64,000 bases of DNA from Arthrobotrys musiformis (Eukaryota; Ascomycota; Orbiliomycetes; Orbiliales; Orbiliaceae). This document shows positions 12,277 through 24,517 of this stretch, piece by piece. Position numbers and translations under genes: made by a program. The DNA lies in assembly GCA_036971715.1 (NCBI GenBank), contig JAVHJL010000010.1, positions 1,302,001 to 1,366,000 on the forward strand, given 5' to 3'. The notes under the pieces are model-generated. The model saw nothing but the letters and a program-made list of their open reading frames with translations. It was not told where the DNA came from and made no database searches. Position 1 is the stretch's first letter. Each line of letters opens with the position of its first letter.

Positions 12277-13884
12277 ATTTGAAGCTTAACTCGAGTAGAA
12301 ATATACTTTAAATTTTATATTTATTCGTAACGACTGAAAGTTTTTAGACCGGCGCTGAGACTACAGATGGCTCGTGCTGGTTGAATTAATTTTAATATTG
12401 CGCTTGATATCGACCTCGTAGCGGGACTACACCGTGCCGGACAGTGTGGTAAATCGAATAAATTCTACAAGCTATGCGGTATATATATCGCTGAATATAT
12501 ACGCCGTTGGCTAAAGAGAAGGAAAGGCAAAGGCTGCGATGGATTGTAATTTAGAGAAGAATAGGTTTTGAGAATTGAAAGCAATGAAATAGAGAATGAT
12601 AACTAAAAGTACTAGTGCTGGGAAGTCTCGATATTTGGCTTGATCTACGGATTCAAAACAGAAGATAGAGGGACGGGCGTCTTTTATAAATTCTACAAAG
12701 GAGTATATATCACGGCGTATGTATTCAAGTCTCGAAGCTGGTCAATTGATTTTGACAATACATTGCCTCTCCTCCTCGCTGCATACAACTATCACAATGG
12801 CGCTCAGGGACACATGTAACTAAGTATAGAAATTTCGAAATAGCACAAAATCCAAAAGTAGAGAGGGCGTCTACTGATGCCGATAACGCCGAGGCGGCAT
12901 AGACGATTTCGTTCTCCAGATATACAGAATCGTAGCTGGAGCATTAATATTGGTAGCATGCCCAGCTAGGTGCGTGCGGTCGTGACATTACTGTAGGTCA
13001 AGTTTTGTCTACGCCTTAACACTGTGCCACCTTCGTGATATGTGAGGGGTACGGAATAGTCTCGTAACTGTCAGGAATTGATTATGGCTACCCTAGTAAT
13101 TCCTGCGCCGTTGTTAATTTGCCAGTTTCTCGGTTGACGGTAAAGCCCTTCCCGATCCACTAATATGTCTACAGATAGGAGCGAACAATACCATGTCAGA
13201 GCTGCAGAATTTCTCATAAATCTGAGTTTAACCGCATGGGGAACACCTAACTCACGGCACAGCAGCCACCCCGGATTTTGGACGTGTTGCCACACAGATA
13301 TCATCGCTCAGATGATCATCAATTGTTAGTATCTCTTCTTGTGCCTTTATATATATCTCTTTTGAGCGTAGTTTAAATGGGATGGCGAAACCGAATTGTG
13401 AACCGTATTAATTACGTACTCGGCGCTACGAGAGAATAACTTAGCTAGTTTCTCTTAAGATCTTGCGCCGCGTTTCCAGAGCGGAATCTCAGTGGTCTCG
13501 AGGCTTTGCCGGGAGGGAGATGACATTATGGCAGTAATACAGTATTAATATCAATATTAGAGAGTACCTCCCCACAGCACAATAGCCCCGAGACTGCCAG
13601 CACGCCAATACAAAAACCCTGATATCATAATACATGCAGATAGGTGGCACGGAATCTTGGACAGCAGCACCTCAAATGTGTTGGCAAGCGTCGTATTTTT
13701 AGCTGTCAATATCAAGATCAGACTCCCCAAAAACCCAAACCCCATCGATATCCAGGCCGGCCTCATACTCCTTGAGCGGCCGACAAGTTACTATTTTCTT
13801 TTCTTTCCGTTCTCACAGCGAACCTCTTCCTTTACATACCTCTCAAGAACCCCCACTATTCTAGTTGGCGCTGGCCCCAGAACG
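12277..13884. other. intergenic
   Basis: Divergent promoter space between the amidoligase-like gene (minus) and the GGCT-like gene (plus). Several short frames occur, none supported. Confidence 0.5.
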
Positions 13885-14466
13885 ATGGCAGACAACAACA
13901 TAGGATCCGAAGGCTTCAGAGTCGAGCCCGACTGGGAATCTATGTCCCATATGCAACGCAACTTCTACCTCGTCAAAACGGGGATAGTAAACCCCCCAAA
14001 GCCAGAACCAAATGTCTTCAAACCCACACTATTCTTCTTCTACGGGACTTTAACAATTCCCGCAATTCTGAAACAAATTCTTCAATTGACGGAAGAGCCG
14101 GTTCTTCTGAAGGCTCAAACGTCGATGTATAAAGTTAAAATGTGGGGGCCGTATCCTGCTTTGGTGGACCTGAGCCCTGACGACAATGACGAACGGGAAC
14201 CGGTCAAGGGAGTTGCATATACAGTCGAAACGGAGGAGCATTTCAAAAGATTAGTCGCCTATGAAGGGGGGAACTATACTCCCGCCATGGCATTAATCAA
14301 AATACTGGAACCTGGGTATGAAATGGAGGACGTGGCATGCGGGAAGACATTCATCTGGCAAGGCTATAGTGAAGAACTTCAAGATGGAGCGTTCGATCCA
14401 ACGGGTTTCAAGGATTACTTTCAAAACGAGGAAACCTCTGGGAACGACACGAAGGAAACCTCATGA
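13885..14466 (+). CDS. gamma-glutamylcyclotransferase-like (AIG2-like) protein
   Basis: Single-exon gene of 193 aa with the GGCT/AIG2-like fold (Pfam GGACT). Seen: TLFFFYGTL at residues 48-56, which forms the substrate-binding YGTL loop, and VAYEGGNY at residues 125-131, whose Glu127 matches the catalytic acid that cyclises gamma-glutamyl groups. GGCT enzymes release 5-oxoproline from gamma-glutamyl amines or peptides; fungal AIG2-like members are mostly uncharacterised. The ATG at 13885 is chosen because the frame upstream is pyrimidine-rich leader-like sequence without similarity. The C-terminus is acidic and Ser/Thr-rich. No signal peptide, so probably cytosolic. Domain assignment is firm; the substrate is not known. 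Confidence 0.85.
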   Translation: MADNNIGSEGFRVEPDWESMSHMQRNFYLVKTGIVNPPKPEPNVFKPTLFFFYGTLTIPAILKQILQLTEEPVLLKAQTSMYKVKMWGPYPALVDLSPDDNDEREPVKGVAYTVETEEHFKRLVAYEGGNYTPAMALIKILEPGYEMEDVACGKTFIWQGYSEELQDGAFDPTGFKDYFQNEETSGNDTKETS

Positions 14467-16065
14467 CCGAAGCCCTCGGTTTCAAATATGTAAATTAGTA
14501 GCTACTCCCTAACTAAACTAGCTAGAATTCTTCGTCCTTCCAGGGCTTCAAAAACCAATTTCAATAGCTAGTTTTCACTTGACCTTGAAGGTTAAGCAAG
14601 TAGTCAATCACTTTTTGAGCCATCGGTTCTATAGATATCATCTATACGCAACGCAATTTCGCAATAAAATACAACAATCTATATTGCAAGAACTCCGTAT
14701 ATATACTGAAGTAGTCTCATAGGGTACCCTCAATCGAACTTGCAGTTGAGAATATGATTTAGAGCGGGCTAGCCCTGGCTGGCCCCATAATGCCCTGCCC
14801 ATGGTTTAGCCCTCATGTATGCATATAACGGAAGGAACATGGGGAAACCCTCATGGCCGACACCTTCCATTTCAGTTTCCCACGCTACACTCACATGACC
14901 GACTAGTCGGCTTCCAAAGTGTATACAAGGTAGCTAAGCCCAGTCCAAGAAATACATATTACAAGGCCACTTTTAACTCTTCCTCACAAGGCTCGACCAG
15001 CGCTAAACGTTAAAAACCCCGGTTTTCATAAACTCAGCTCTAGATAACTCCAAGAACTTACAAGACTTTCTCGATATCGCCAAGTGTTATTAGAAATTGG
15101 GCTGAGAACTTTTTTTTTGAGAGCCAAGCTAAGATATCTCGGCTTATAGATTTCGGCGCTTTGCCGAAGGTTTTTTTTTTCGTCATATCATCGGCATCTA
15201 TAAGAAAAACAAAAAATTATACTCCGTAGTGCCTTATCCTAACAGATCCGTTTACGTAGCAAAGTCACACAGCATCATGCACATTCCATTGGCTCGGGAT
15301 TTCGTCTTCTTTTCTTTTTCCTCACTTTCGAAGAAGAAAAAGAACGCAACAAAAACAACGCACCGCCTGCACGGCCAGTGCAATGCAGTTTCTCACATGT
15401 TCATAGGGAAAAAATTAGCGTCCACAAAGTTGACGACAAGTCTAGGCCGTCCATGAGTCTCGGAACAGAATGGAAAACCTGGGGAGGGGTGGTTGTGGGG
15501 GAGCTCCGTAACACTACAGGGGAGAATTAGGTTACCCCATGTTGCATTGTTGGACAAGTTGTAGGAAAGCACTAAACCCACCTCGTCGGGCTGGGGATCG
15601 TGGCTTATTCGGCGTCGGTTCGACAACAAGATTGTATTGAGGCTTAGATGCATCATGTACTGGTATACCACAATTTCTTAAACAGAACGTTATCTAATCC
15701 CCGGTCTGATATCGCCAAAGAAATCCTCACGTGGTACAAGCTTTCAAAGGAGTCATAGAGGTCACGAGACTCAGCTATTCATACAAGGATTATATTTGCC
15801 TGCATGGAACCCCAAAAAAACACACTTGGCATGACTTCATCTCAATTTAGTTGACCTGAGTTATAGCAAGCTATTATGTACAACGTCCCGGTCTCTTCCT
15901 ACTTGAAAAAAGGAAAACAATAAGAATAAGAGAAATGCTTGAAATCGCCACGTATATTTTTTAATATAGAAATTAAGACAAGAGAAAAAAAACAAAATGC
16001 TTATGTACTTCTAACTACGCGCTACCATATGTATACCCTTCATTAAATAGATCACAGCTTTATGC
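14467..16065. other. intergenic
   Basis: About 1.6 kb, AT-rich and with T-tracts near 15110 and 15170. No supported gene. Contains 3' flanks of both neighbouring convergent genes. Confidence 0.55.
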
Positions 16066-17465
16066 TTAGGTGCACTGGGAGTAGTAATCGTTGAGAACGG
16101 TGCATGTAGATCCAGACTATTCAAACAGATAAATTCGTCAGTATTTCGCAAGCAAAGGGTATATAATATGTTTCAAGGGAAAACTTACAGCACAGGCGGT
16201 GCATCCGGTGAACCCGATACCACCGCATTGTCCATACTTAGCGACAGTGCAAGTTCCGGATCCGGCCGAAGTAGTCGTGGTCCTTGTTGTGGTAGAAGCA
16301 GTAGTAGTAGTGCGGGTAGTAGTAGTAGAAGAAGTTCTGGTTGTGGCACCCGTTGTGGTTCTTGTGGTGGTAGTGGAAGAAGTGCGGGTGGTGGTAGCAG
16401 CGGTGGTGGTAGCGACGGTGGTTGGGTTAGTACCGCCAATGACAGTCGAAGTGGCAGCGCAGTTTCCGGACCAGGTGAGGACATTTGGAGACTTGGTGGC
16501 ACCGCCGGCGATGACAGTTGGACCTGGGGCAATGTAGGTGGAAAGAGTCTGGTAGATGTTGATAAAGATACCTGGGTCAGTGTCTGCGTAGGCACCTGGG
16601 AAGTTGACAGTTGATGGGATGGATCCGGAGCCACCGGTGATTGTAAGTTGGTCTATCGTAAGTTTCAAGCAAGTCAGTCACTGATGCCCTCAACTTCGGT
16701 TAATTATCCCGAGGGAAAGCTTATATGCTTACAGCAGCTCATATAGAATTGAGCACCATTTGGTGGAAGAGCGCCAGCAGCATGCAATGCGATAGCCTCA
16801 GCACGAAGCAAGTAATCACCAGAAGGAATGTTTGTAGGAATGTTGAAGGTCAATTTTCCGCAGCAGAAGTTCATATCCTTTGTTCCCCACCAATCCGCAG
16901 AGCCGTCGCCGGTTGGGTACTTGGCCCAGGAGTTTTGGTAGATCTTGAACCAACCGCTGGAACCGTCGGCAGTCGAAGCATCGTCGACCTTGGAAAGGTA
17001 AGCCAATACGGGACCCCAATGGGCACCGCCGATACCCTCGTTGGTGCAGGATCGGTCACCGATTTGCTGCATTTCCCAAATTATGTTAGTACTATGCACA
17101 ATTTCACTATCTGTATCGCAAGTATTTTGGGGGCTTGTTTACGGACCTGGTGCATTTCAATTGTGACCTGGTCACCAGCCTTGAGGCCGCACTTGGCCGA
17201 AATACCATTCGCACCGTTGACATTGCATCGAATATCATTGCTTTGAGGGTTCGTAACTGGGCTGTTTCCTGGTGGCATTCTCACGCAGGCGGATCCGTAG
17301 AGAGACTCGATATGTCAGTACCCTCCGTCATAACCATCCATACACCCATAATCGAAGAAGGGGGGTACATATCTGATCGACGCCATTGACCCACAGGTCC
17401 TGCCAGATAGAATGGCCAGCAACCTGGCTAGCAGCCAAGAGGGCAGATGCCAAAGTGAACTTCAT
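16066..17465 (-). CDS. AA9 lytic polysaccharide monooxygenase with CBM1
   Basis: Secreted copper enzyme of family AA9 (former GH61) that oxidatively cleaves cellulose-type polysaccharides. Five exons: 17373-17465, 17147-17296, 16733-17066, 16189-16652, 16066-16116, giving 363 aa. Residues 1-17 are a signal peptide; cleavage leaves His18, first residue of the copper histidine brace. His97 in GGAHWGP is the second ligand and Tyr189 in QFYMSC the axial tyrosine. A Thr/Arg/Ser-rich linker leads to a CBM1 cellulose-binding module at the C-terminus (YGQCGGIGFTGCTACASG... to YYSQC). Exon phases 0/0/0/1/0 sum to an intact frame. The first intron (17297-17372) has ATATGT and CTAC ends instead of GT-AG (see findings); the rest are GT-AG. 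Likely induced on plant cell-wall substrates, by family knowledge only. Confidence 0.94.
17297..17372 (-). other. probable AT-AC intron in the AA9 gene
   Basis: 76-bp intron. Left exon ends GTC GAT CAG, then ATATGTACC; right end is a TCTCTCTAC pyrimidine tract followed by GGA TCC GCC. A TACTGAC branch-like site lies about 18 nt from the 3' end. Removing it gives VNGVDQ joined to GSACVRMPP, matching the usual AA9 pattern. No good GT-AG pair preserves both frame and that motif. Confidence 0.7.
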
Positions 17466-20400
17466 CGTTCTTGATTGTCGTAATTATCACTAGGATTAAA
17501 GACGGGGGGAGAAAATGTTGTCAATCGTGCTCGAAGCTAATCAAAACCTCAAGAGTCCGGAAATATATATAGAAAAAAAAGAGAAGAAATATGTATAAAA
17601 AAAGACGAGAAATATGAATATATACACACAAAAGAACCCAGTCCTGCGTTTGTAATGATCTTTTAAAGACCTATAATCTTCAAAGTCAAATTTGTTAGAA
17701 TAAAAAAAAAGAAGAAGAGATGGGATGAAGGAAAGTTGAGGATTTATATATTTCCTCAACCGAAGTCCGTGAGCCCACGTTATAAGCAATACCTCATAGT
17801 TTAAAAAAATCTTCATAAGAAATCAAGAAAAATGTTTATCAGATTTCCTCCGTCCATGGGATATCCATGCCCAGGCCAGGAGCTAGAGTCCAAGTAAACT
17901 CCAAGCCTACGTTATCCACAGTCAATCGTCCCTGTCCAATTTAGCCAACCCATATTTCGCGCCCCTCTCGCTCGCTCTCGCTCCACCCCTTCCAAGACGG
18001 CTTGACAGCGTCCGGGCTTGTCAAGTTAACGACGGAAGTAACATCCTAACTAAAAAAGAAAACCGACGTAACTAGACGCAAGTATAACATGCAGCAATTC
18101 CGGAAAACAAAAGAAGAAAAGGAAAGAAAAGGAAAAGGAAAAAGAAAAGGTAAGAAGAGTTTCCATGGTTCCTACGTTCCGCAAACGACTGAAGAACAGG
18201 TAAGTATAGGAAATAGTTACCCGCGCAGTTGTTTTAGCTCCGGCAACAGTTACGCCGGTCTTCAACTTGTAACAAAGCTGCAAAAAAAAAAAAAAAAAAA
18301 AAGTAAATTAGCCACGTGCAGTAATCAGTATTGATCCAGGTGATCTCCATCCGGGGGGTTCAATAAGCAATTGGTTGAGGGGAGCGCAGGAAAGAATACA
18401 AGAGATTGATATGGAAGGACAAGAAAAATAAATTGTCGAAAACATGGCTCAAGAAAGAACCAAAGAGTGCGTTGGGAGTAGTGTGGGTCCGGGGTCGTGT
18501 TCCGGCAGCCGTTTGGCAGTTTGAACGGTGGGGGGGAAGGAAGGGGGAAGTAGCAAGATCAAGATGTTGGAAAATCCGCGTTGGTGTATCTTTTTTGCCC
18601 CAAACTGCAACAGCGCATATAAAACCTTGCGGCTCACAAGGCCTAGTGCCTGTTTCATCTTGTCTGCCAGTTTCGGGATGTCGGGAAGAAATGTCCTGTC
18701 AGACCACCACCTTTTCATAGGAAACGTTCAATATAAATCCCGGTAGATGGGATATTTGCATTTTCCTGCTCCCCTTCTCATGCATCTTCGTAAGAGATTG
18801 GTGATCTGAGTTATAGTTACAAACACTAAGGGAGAAAAAATCCCAGGTACCGAGTTCCCATTCTCTTGGCCGAAGCTGGAGGCACTCACGACAAAACACA
18901 CCAACAGCCACTTTCCCGTATTATATTAATTAATATAGTGACTATACTTATAATATAATACCCATCACACGCGCGCATACGTATTAATATTAGGTGCGTG
19001 CGTACGCAACGTTAACTCGACAACGGTTAATTGAATTGAAAGCGCTGCAGTGACCATTCACATTGCCTTGCCCGGAGGAAAAGCTTGTTTTGTACTGAAC
19101 CAAGGTCTACGGTTATAGGCTATTTTGCGAAATTCAGGTCGTGTCCCTTTTTTTGCCCCTCTCTCACTCCTTCAATATCTGCAAGGTCCCATCGTTTGTT
19201 ATCCGATGTTTTGGCATTGGCTTGGGGGAAGGAGGCTGGATAGGCTATTATATCCTGGCCGCGCGCGACGATGTCGTACGTCTGTAACCCGGGATCCCTT
19301 TGGCCGAGGATACCATAGAAAAATGGGATCCGAGGGAGATTCTTAGAGATGAGACGAAATCTTGCCGATGTAGTGCATATACATGCGCATAGTTTAAAAA
19401 AAAAAACGGGGCTTAAAAGATATACTAAGTGGACGGCACACCGTGCACAGTGTATCCACTCCAAATAGGAACATTTTAGTTATAAAACCCGCAGTTATTG
19501 TTGGGCACATGTCCACTTAGCGCTCCGTGCACGAAGATTGTAACTAACCACCTAATTAGCTGAAGGAGGGGCGGAATAAAAAAATAAGATGTATATATTT
19601 ATAGCGCCCTGGCCTGCATGAAAAGCTATGAAAGCTTTTGGTTTCAAAGATTTCCTTGATTTTTTTTGTCCGCTAGCTCCAAGCTGACAATCGGATTGCG
19701 CAAGCCCGCGATATAGATCTGATAATAATAAAAAAAGGCATACCTTGAAAATGACCTGGCAAGCATTCCGAAAGTACTGCGACATCTCGGGGTCGGCTGA
19801 GCATGAGTAAGTACTTACACAATCGGTTCTGTAAAGATATGTGTAATGCTATGCGAAGTACCCTGGCAATACTGACTCTTCTCTCCCACATTTCTCAAAA
19901 GAGAGCGGTAATTATATATAATTAGACTACAATATAGCTAGTTGACCAAACTAACTTCGGCTCGAGTTATCCGAGAGCAGTGTAATGTATATGCATTGTC
20001 GTCAATATTTCGAATTCTATGGAAAATTTGGTATGACATGCAATAGCCACGAGATTTGGGTACTCTGAACACAAGATGGATTCTAGGTACGACCGGATCC
20101 GCATCCAAAACCGCGGTGGGTTAGGTAAGACTCAAAGCAGACCCGTTTTATAATAGCGAAGATCTTGAATATCAAGGATGGAGAATCCAAGCATACAAGT
20201 ATCTTAAACGCTGCGAATATTCCAAAAAAAAAAAAAAAAAATCCACACGAAAAAATGTGGAAATCGTCTACGGATGAACGGGTATACGGCAACAAAATAG
20301 AAGGATCAAAAAATGATCAGCTGCTACGTATATCTAGTAGCGGCATGCCAGTCTAGATACAATCGATTCGAGAGGGGTATGCTTGTGTGTGTGTCATGGG

Positions 20401-21340
20401 TGGGAAAGTGCATAATCAAGGAACCTACTAAGCTGCTTCGCGTTACCTTGGCCGTGAAAGCACACTTACTTCATGATCATTTCAAGAGAGACGAGTGCGA
20501 GAGGTCCCCAATCCGAATCCTGCCTGTCTAAACTTGGGCAAGACCGCCCCCTCCACAAAAAATGGGGAAATGGATATGGGAGGATCCCCACAAACGGTTC
20601 TAGGACATTTCTGATCAAGAAATGCACAGTCGACCCTTGCTCTCAGAGAAAGAGCCGTCGCTAGGCAGACTGCTCTGGTCACAAGGGCCGGCCTGTTGCT
20701 GTATACTATGGTTATCCATACCAAATAGACAAGTAAGTATGTCACTTACGGTAGTTGCTCAGCCATCCTCTGAGGGGTGATTCTGGGAAGGATAGAGTAA
20801 AATAAAACGGTCAAGGAAAATTAGCATTCAAAGGCTTGCGCGAAAAAGACTGACCTCTCACAAAACCATCCCGCCCACAATCCGCCATCTCTTTGCTCAT
20901 CGAAAATCTGGGTCTTATAAGAGGTTATGTAATTCACAAACATACCGAGAGAAGATATAACAGGACTTACTGAGTAACAACAGTGTGTTGGTCCCCACTC
21001 CTCTGGCCAAGGGTAACTTGACTCAAGAAGTCGAGGCTAACACCCCGTTCTAAAAATCAAACGCTGTGAAAACAAAATAATACAAAGGGGAAGAATGATA
21101 TGAGCTAAGGGGTCAAAGAAAAATCAAAAAGCAGATTAACGACATACTGAAGTAAAACACCGATTTGCGCCATCCGAACGTTTCTTTTCGACTGATTCGA
21201 TTCGAGAATACCTGTGCGAACATGCCTTCTCTTAGAATGTGAAAATCCTAATTAATCTCCAGCTAAAAGCCCTTCTAAAAATTAGAGCTTTGCCTATCAC
21301 CGAAAACTGAATTTATATTTTTTGGCATATGAGTGTGAGC
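17466..21340. other. gene-poor region
   Basis: About 3.9 kb without a supported gene. It holds the AA9 promoter, G/A-rich stretches near 18090-18150, a poly-A tract near 18281-18302, AT-rich inverted motifs near 18915-19015 and another poly-A near 20224-20240. Short frames are not supported by domains or splice sites. Confidence 0.55.
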
Positions 21341-23142
21341 TTAGCTGCTTGTCATCTCCGTATCTGTCTTTTCCGTTCTGGAAGGAAAGATTCGAACGCC
21401 AAAAACAGCGTATTTCGCAAGAGTGGCTCGTTTTTCTTCCTATATCAAGGCAATTTTGTTAGCATACAGGCCACAAATATACATCCCCGAGCGGCTGGTA
21501 GGGACTAAGGAATATCGACGAGGATTTGCAACTTACCGGGCTATACTCGTTATCTGAATACACCATCTTTGTGTCCTTATCCCTCCTCCTGCCAGTATCT
21601 TCCTTCTCAGCGGCCTTCGCAACGTCCTTTTCGTCCTTCTTCTTCTCATCTTTTTGCTCGGGCGCGGAGTCCACCTTAGCTTCACCTTTAGGAACCACAG
21701 CCTGGGGAATAGGGTTTCCAGTCCAATCCTTCCCACCACTTAGGATTACCTGACCGTCTCCGTTAATAATTACTTCGCCATTACCAGCCGTAGGTTGTTG
21801 GTGAGGCGCCACTGGTGGTGGAACGAATGGCTTTTGTGGAGCGGCTTGGTAAGTATTTGGAATTGGTGGTGGGAAAAATTGATTGGCGGGTGGTGATGCA
21901 TTCGTACTACGATTCTGCGGAGCTGGTGGGCCAACTGGATAAGAGGGCTGAGGATTTGGGGGTGGTTGATGGTAAGCATTCCCAGGGGCAGCAGGTGGAG
22001 TAGAAAACTTCGGTCGTGGGGGAAGACCAGGGATGTTTGGTCTGGCTGGGAGACCTGGGATGTTTTGGGGAGGGGCAATCGTGGTAGGTTGTAGCTGCGG
22101 GATAGATGGCAATGGCTGATGGAAGGGAGGTTGGGCTTGAGCAGGAGGTGCATGATAGGCAGGCTGGGCAGGAGGATATGCTTGGGGCGGTTGGGCTGGC
22201 GGGTACCCTCCATACGGTGGCTGAACCTGCGCCGGTGGAGGTTGATATCCGCCGTAAGCAGGCTGCTGTTGCGGCTGTGGAGGGAACCCAGGGTATGGTT
22301 GAGCTGGGGGTTGGTTAAACCCTTGTTGCACAGGAGGAGGATAGAACGGTGGTGGTTGACTCGGTTGTCCGTATGGAGCCTGCGCATTGGGAAACTGTGG
22401 TGCCGGCGGCATTCCATACTGTTGCGGTGGCTGCTGGAAAGGCTGAGGGGTAGCTGAAGGTGGGGCAGCGTACGCATTTGGAGGGAATCCAGGACTCATA
22501 ACTGATGGAGGTTGAGCAGGGCTGGCATTCCCACCAGTATCATGCGTGCTCATTGGGCTTTGACTACCAGTCGCTTGTGGAGCTCCATTGCTTGGGCCTG
22601 CCTGTGCCGCTTTATGTGCTGCCAACCTTTTCATGATCTCTTCTGGGTCTACAGAATCGACCTTGATCTTCTTTTTTGCGTTTCCCTCCTGACCGAGTGG
22701 GGGCAAGCCCTGAGCAGCACGGCGCTCAGTCTCCTTCTGATGAATCTGGGCCAAAACTCGGGTCTGATGCGCCTGTAAGATATCCTCAGGTATTCCTTCC
22801 ATGCCAAAGATCTCAATATCAGTGGACTCACGTCCTGGAATAGCATTTTTCACTTCTTTGAGCGTCTCCTTGTGGACTTGGGTCATATGCACTGCGAGAC
22901 CTATTTTTAATTTAAACATCGGAGATTAGTGAAAGAAACTTTTGAGGGTGAAACTAGGCTATAGACTTACCTCCGGCCGTGTTCAACGGTTTTCTACACC
23001 GTTCGCATTTGAAATGCTTGGCCTTCTGATGAGAATGCAAAATCTTGACATCATCGAAGTCTCGTTCGCAATAGTAGCACCACGGACGCGCAAGTTGCTC
23101 CTGCGCGTCATCCTTGTGAGATCGCTTCTTTCGGGAGACCAT
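21341..23142 (-). CDS. C2H2 zinc-finger protein, BuGZ/ZNF207-like
   Basis: Three exons, 22971-23142, 21537-22900 and 21341-21439, give 544 aa. The N-terminus MVSRKKRSHKDD with two adjacent zinc fingers (CYYCERDFDDVKILHSHQ and CERCRKPL...LAVHMTQVH, residues 22-67) is the signature of the BuGZ/ZNF207/SUF4-like family, linked in animals to spindle assembly, Bub3 and splicing. After a KxxRRAAQGLPPLGQEG region the middle (about residues 150-440) is rich in Pro, Gln, Tyr and Gly and probably disordered, as in animal BuGZ. The C-terminus ends YSDNEYSP joined to EEKRATLAKY. I did not see a clear GLEBS Bub3-binding motif. The start ATG at 23142 gives the conserved N-terminus. The 5' leader carries a GTTGAC repeat. 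Confidence 0.85.
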
Positions 23143-23207
23143 CTTCGAATCTAATAACCCGTAAGGATGGGAGGGTCGGCCTCTTAGTCTTCTTCTGGCG
23201 GTTGATG

Positions 23208-23237
23208 GTTGACGTTGACGTTGACGTTGACGTTGAT
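23208..23237. repeat. GTTGAC hexamer repeat
   Basis: Four near-perfect GTTGAC units just upstream of the zinc-finger gene start (minus-strand gene), probably in its 5' leader. Confidence 0.85.
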
Positions 23238-24517
23238 GAGGTAAGGCCGATGGATGGATGGATGTTGGCGATGGATAAGACCAGGACAAGAAATGGAAGG
23301 GGGCAAGTTCAAATCTTAATTTGTTGGGTTGTGTGGCCGCCACACGCAAACTGCGCCACAAACACAATTCGGCTGGGCGAGACCAAATGTGGCTCAGCAG
23401 CACAGGATAAAATGAAAACACCAAATTTTCTCGCTCTGCCAACATCTCCAACACCTCAACATCGCAACATCACGGACCTCATCGCAACGACCTCAACGAC
23501 AGCTGAATACTATAGTATAGCACCTGGTAATTGAGAACTGCGAATGTACATACATAATATAGCGAATACACACAATAAATACAACCGATCCATTTCAATA
23601 TCATGCTTCTACTTCCCATATACATCAAGTATACATCTGAATACGTCAAAACAGCATAGCCCCACCCATCCGTCTCTCCCTCCCTCGAGGGATCCCTACA
23701 GACTTATAACCACTCTCATCTTTGCGTCTTGCGAACGAGAATCCGGTTAGGATGGATCACAACCCGGGTGTTTTTTGAAGAACAATCCAGTTCCTCGGAT
23801 CTGTATTTTTCCTCTCAAAAGAGTATATATATCTTTTATATACACAAGCTATGCGATATCAATTCTTTACCATTAGAACCTTCATAGTACACTTTTGTTT
23901 TCGAACGTCCTCGTCTTGACCTCTTCATGGGGTCGGGGTATACGGGATTAGTGTCTCCTTGCGTTCTACATCTCTTCCTTATCAGTGCCTGTGTATAACT
24001 GTGACGCTCCATTTCATGGATCCGTTGGTAAAACGTTGATGCATTGATAATATCATGCCCAATATCCGTTATCCCACGCCATCCAACCCTCGTAAATATC
24101 CCAGCTGAGAGGAGAGTATCGATGGAAGAGAACAAGAAAAAGAAAAATGAATAGGCGTCGAATAGAATAGACAAAAAACTAAACGCCCATGCCATCATTA
24201 TATCTTCCTTCTATAAAAAAACGACCGCTCATGTCTTCGAAATAACCATGATGCACGCCCATGCTCTCCCGAATGAATTCGAAAAATGACCGACCCCTAT
24301 AGCTAATAACTTCACTTTAAACCCTTTCGTGCCAACGCTCAAGTCATGGCTTGAAAGCCCAGCCTCTTCCTCTCCAACATTAAAAATCACTTATCATAAA
24401 AAATATTATGCATGCTCACCCGCACGTGTACGAAACGAACGTTCCTAGCTTCAACTTTCACTGTCCGCGTAACTAGGTACCAGATGTCACCACTTTCAAA
24501 GTCTAGAACGCAATATA
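23238..24517. other. intergenic
   Basis: Promoter of the zinc-finger gene and 3' flank of the hydrolase-phosphatase gene. No supported gene. Confidence 0.55.

Noticed and set aside
16168..16614. Ser/Gly-rich frame on the plus strand
   Set aside because: Antisense shadow of the Thr/Ser-rich linker of the AA9 protein.
10759..17465. Secondary-metabolite cluster around the amidoligase-like gene
   Set aside because: No synthase, transporter or tailoring enzymes next to it; GGCT-like and AA9 neighbours do not form a known pathway.
21770..22477. 235-codon frame within the zinc-finger gene
   Set aside because: Shifted frame of the Pro/Gln-rich exon; the gene's own frame is the conserved one.
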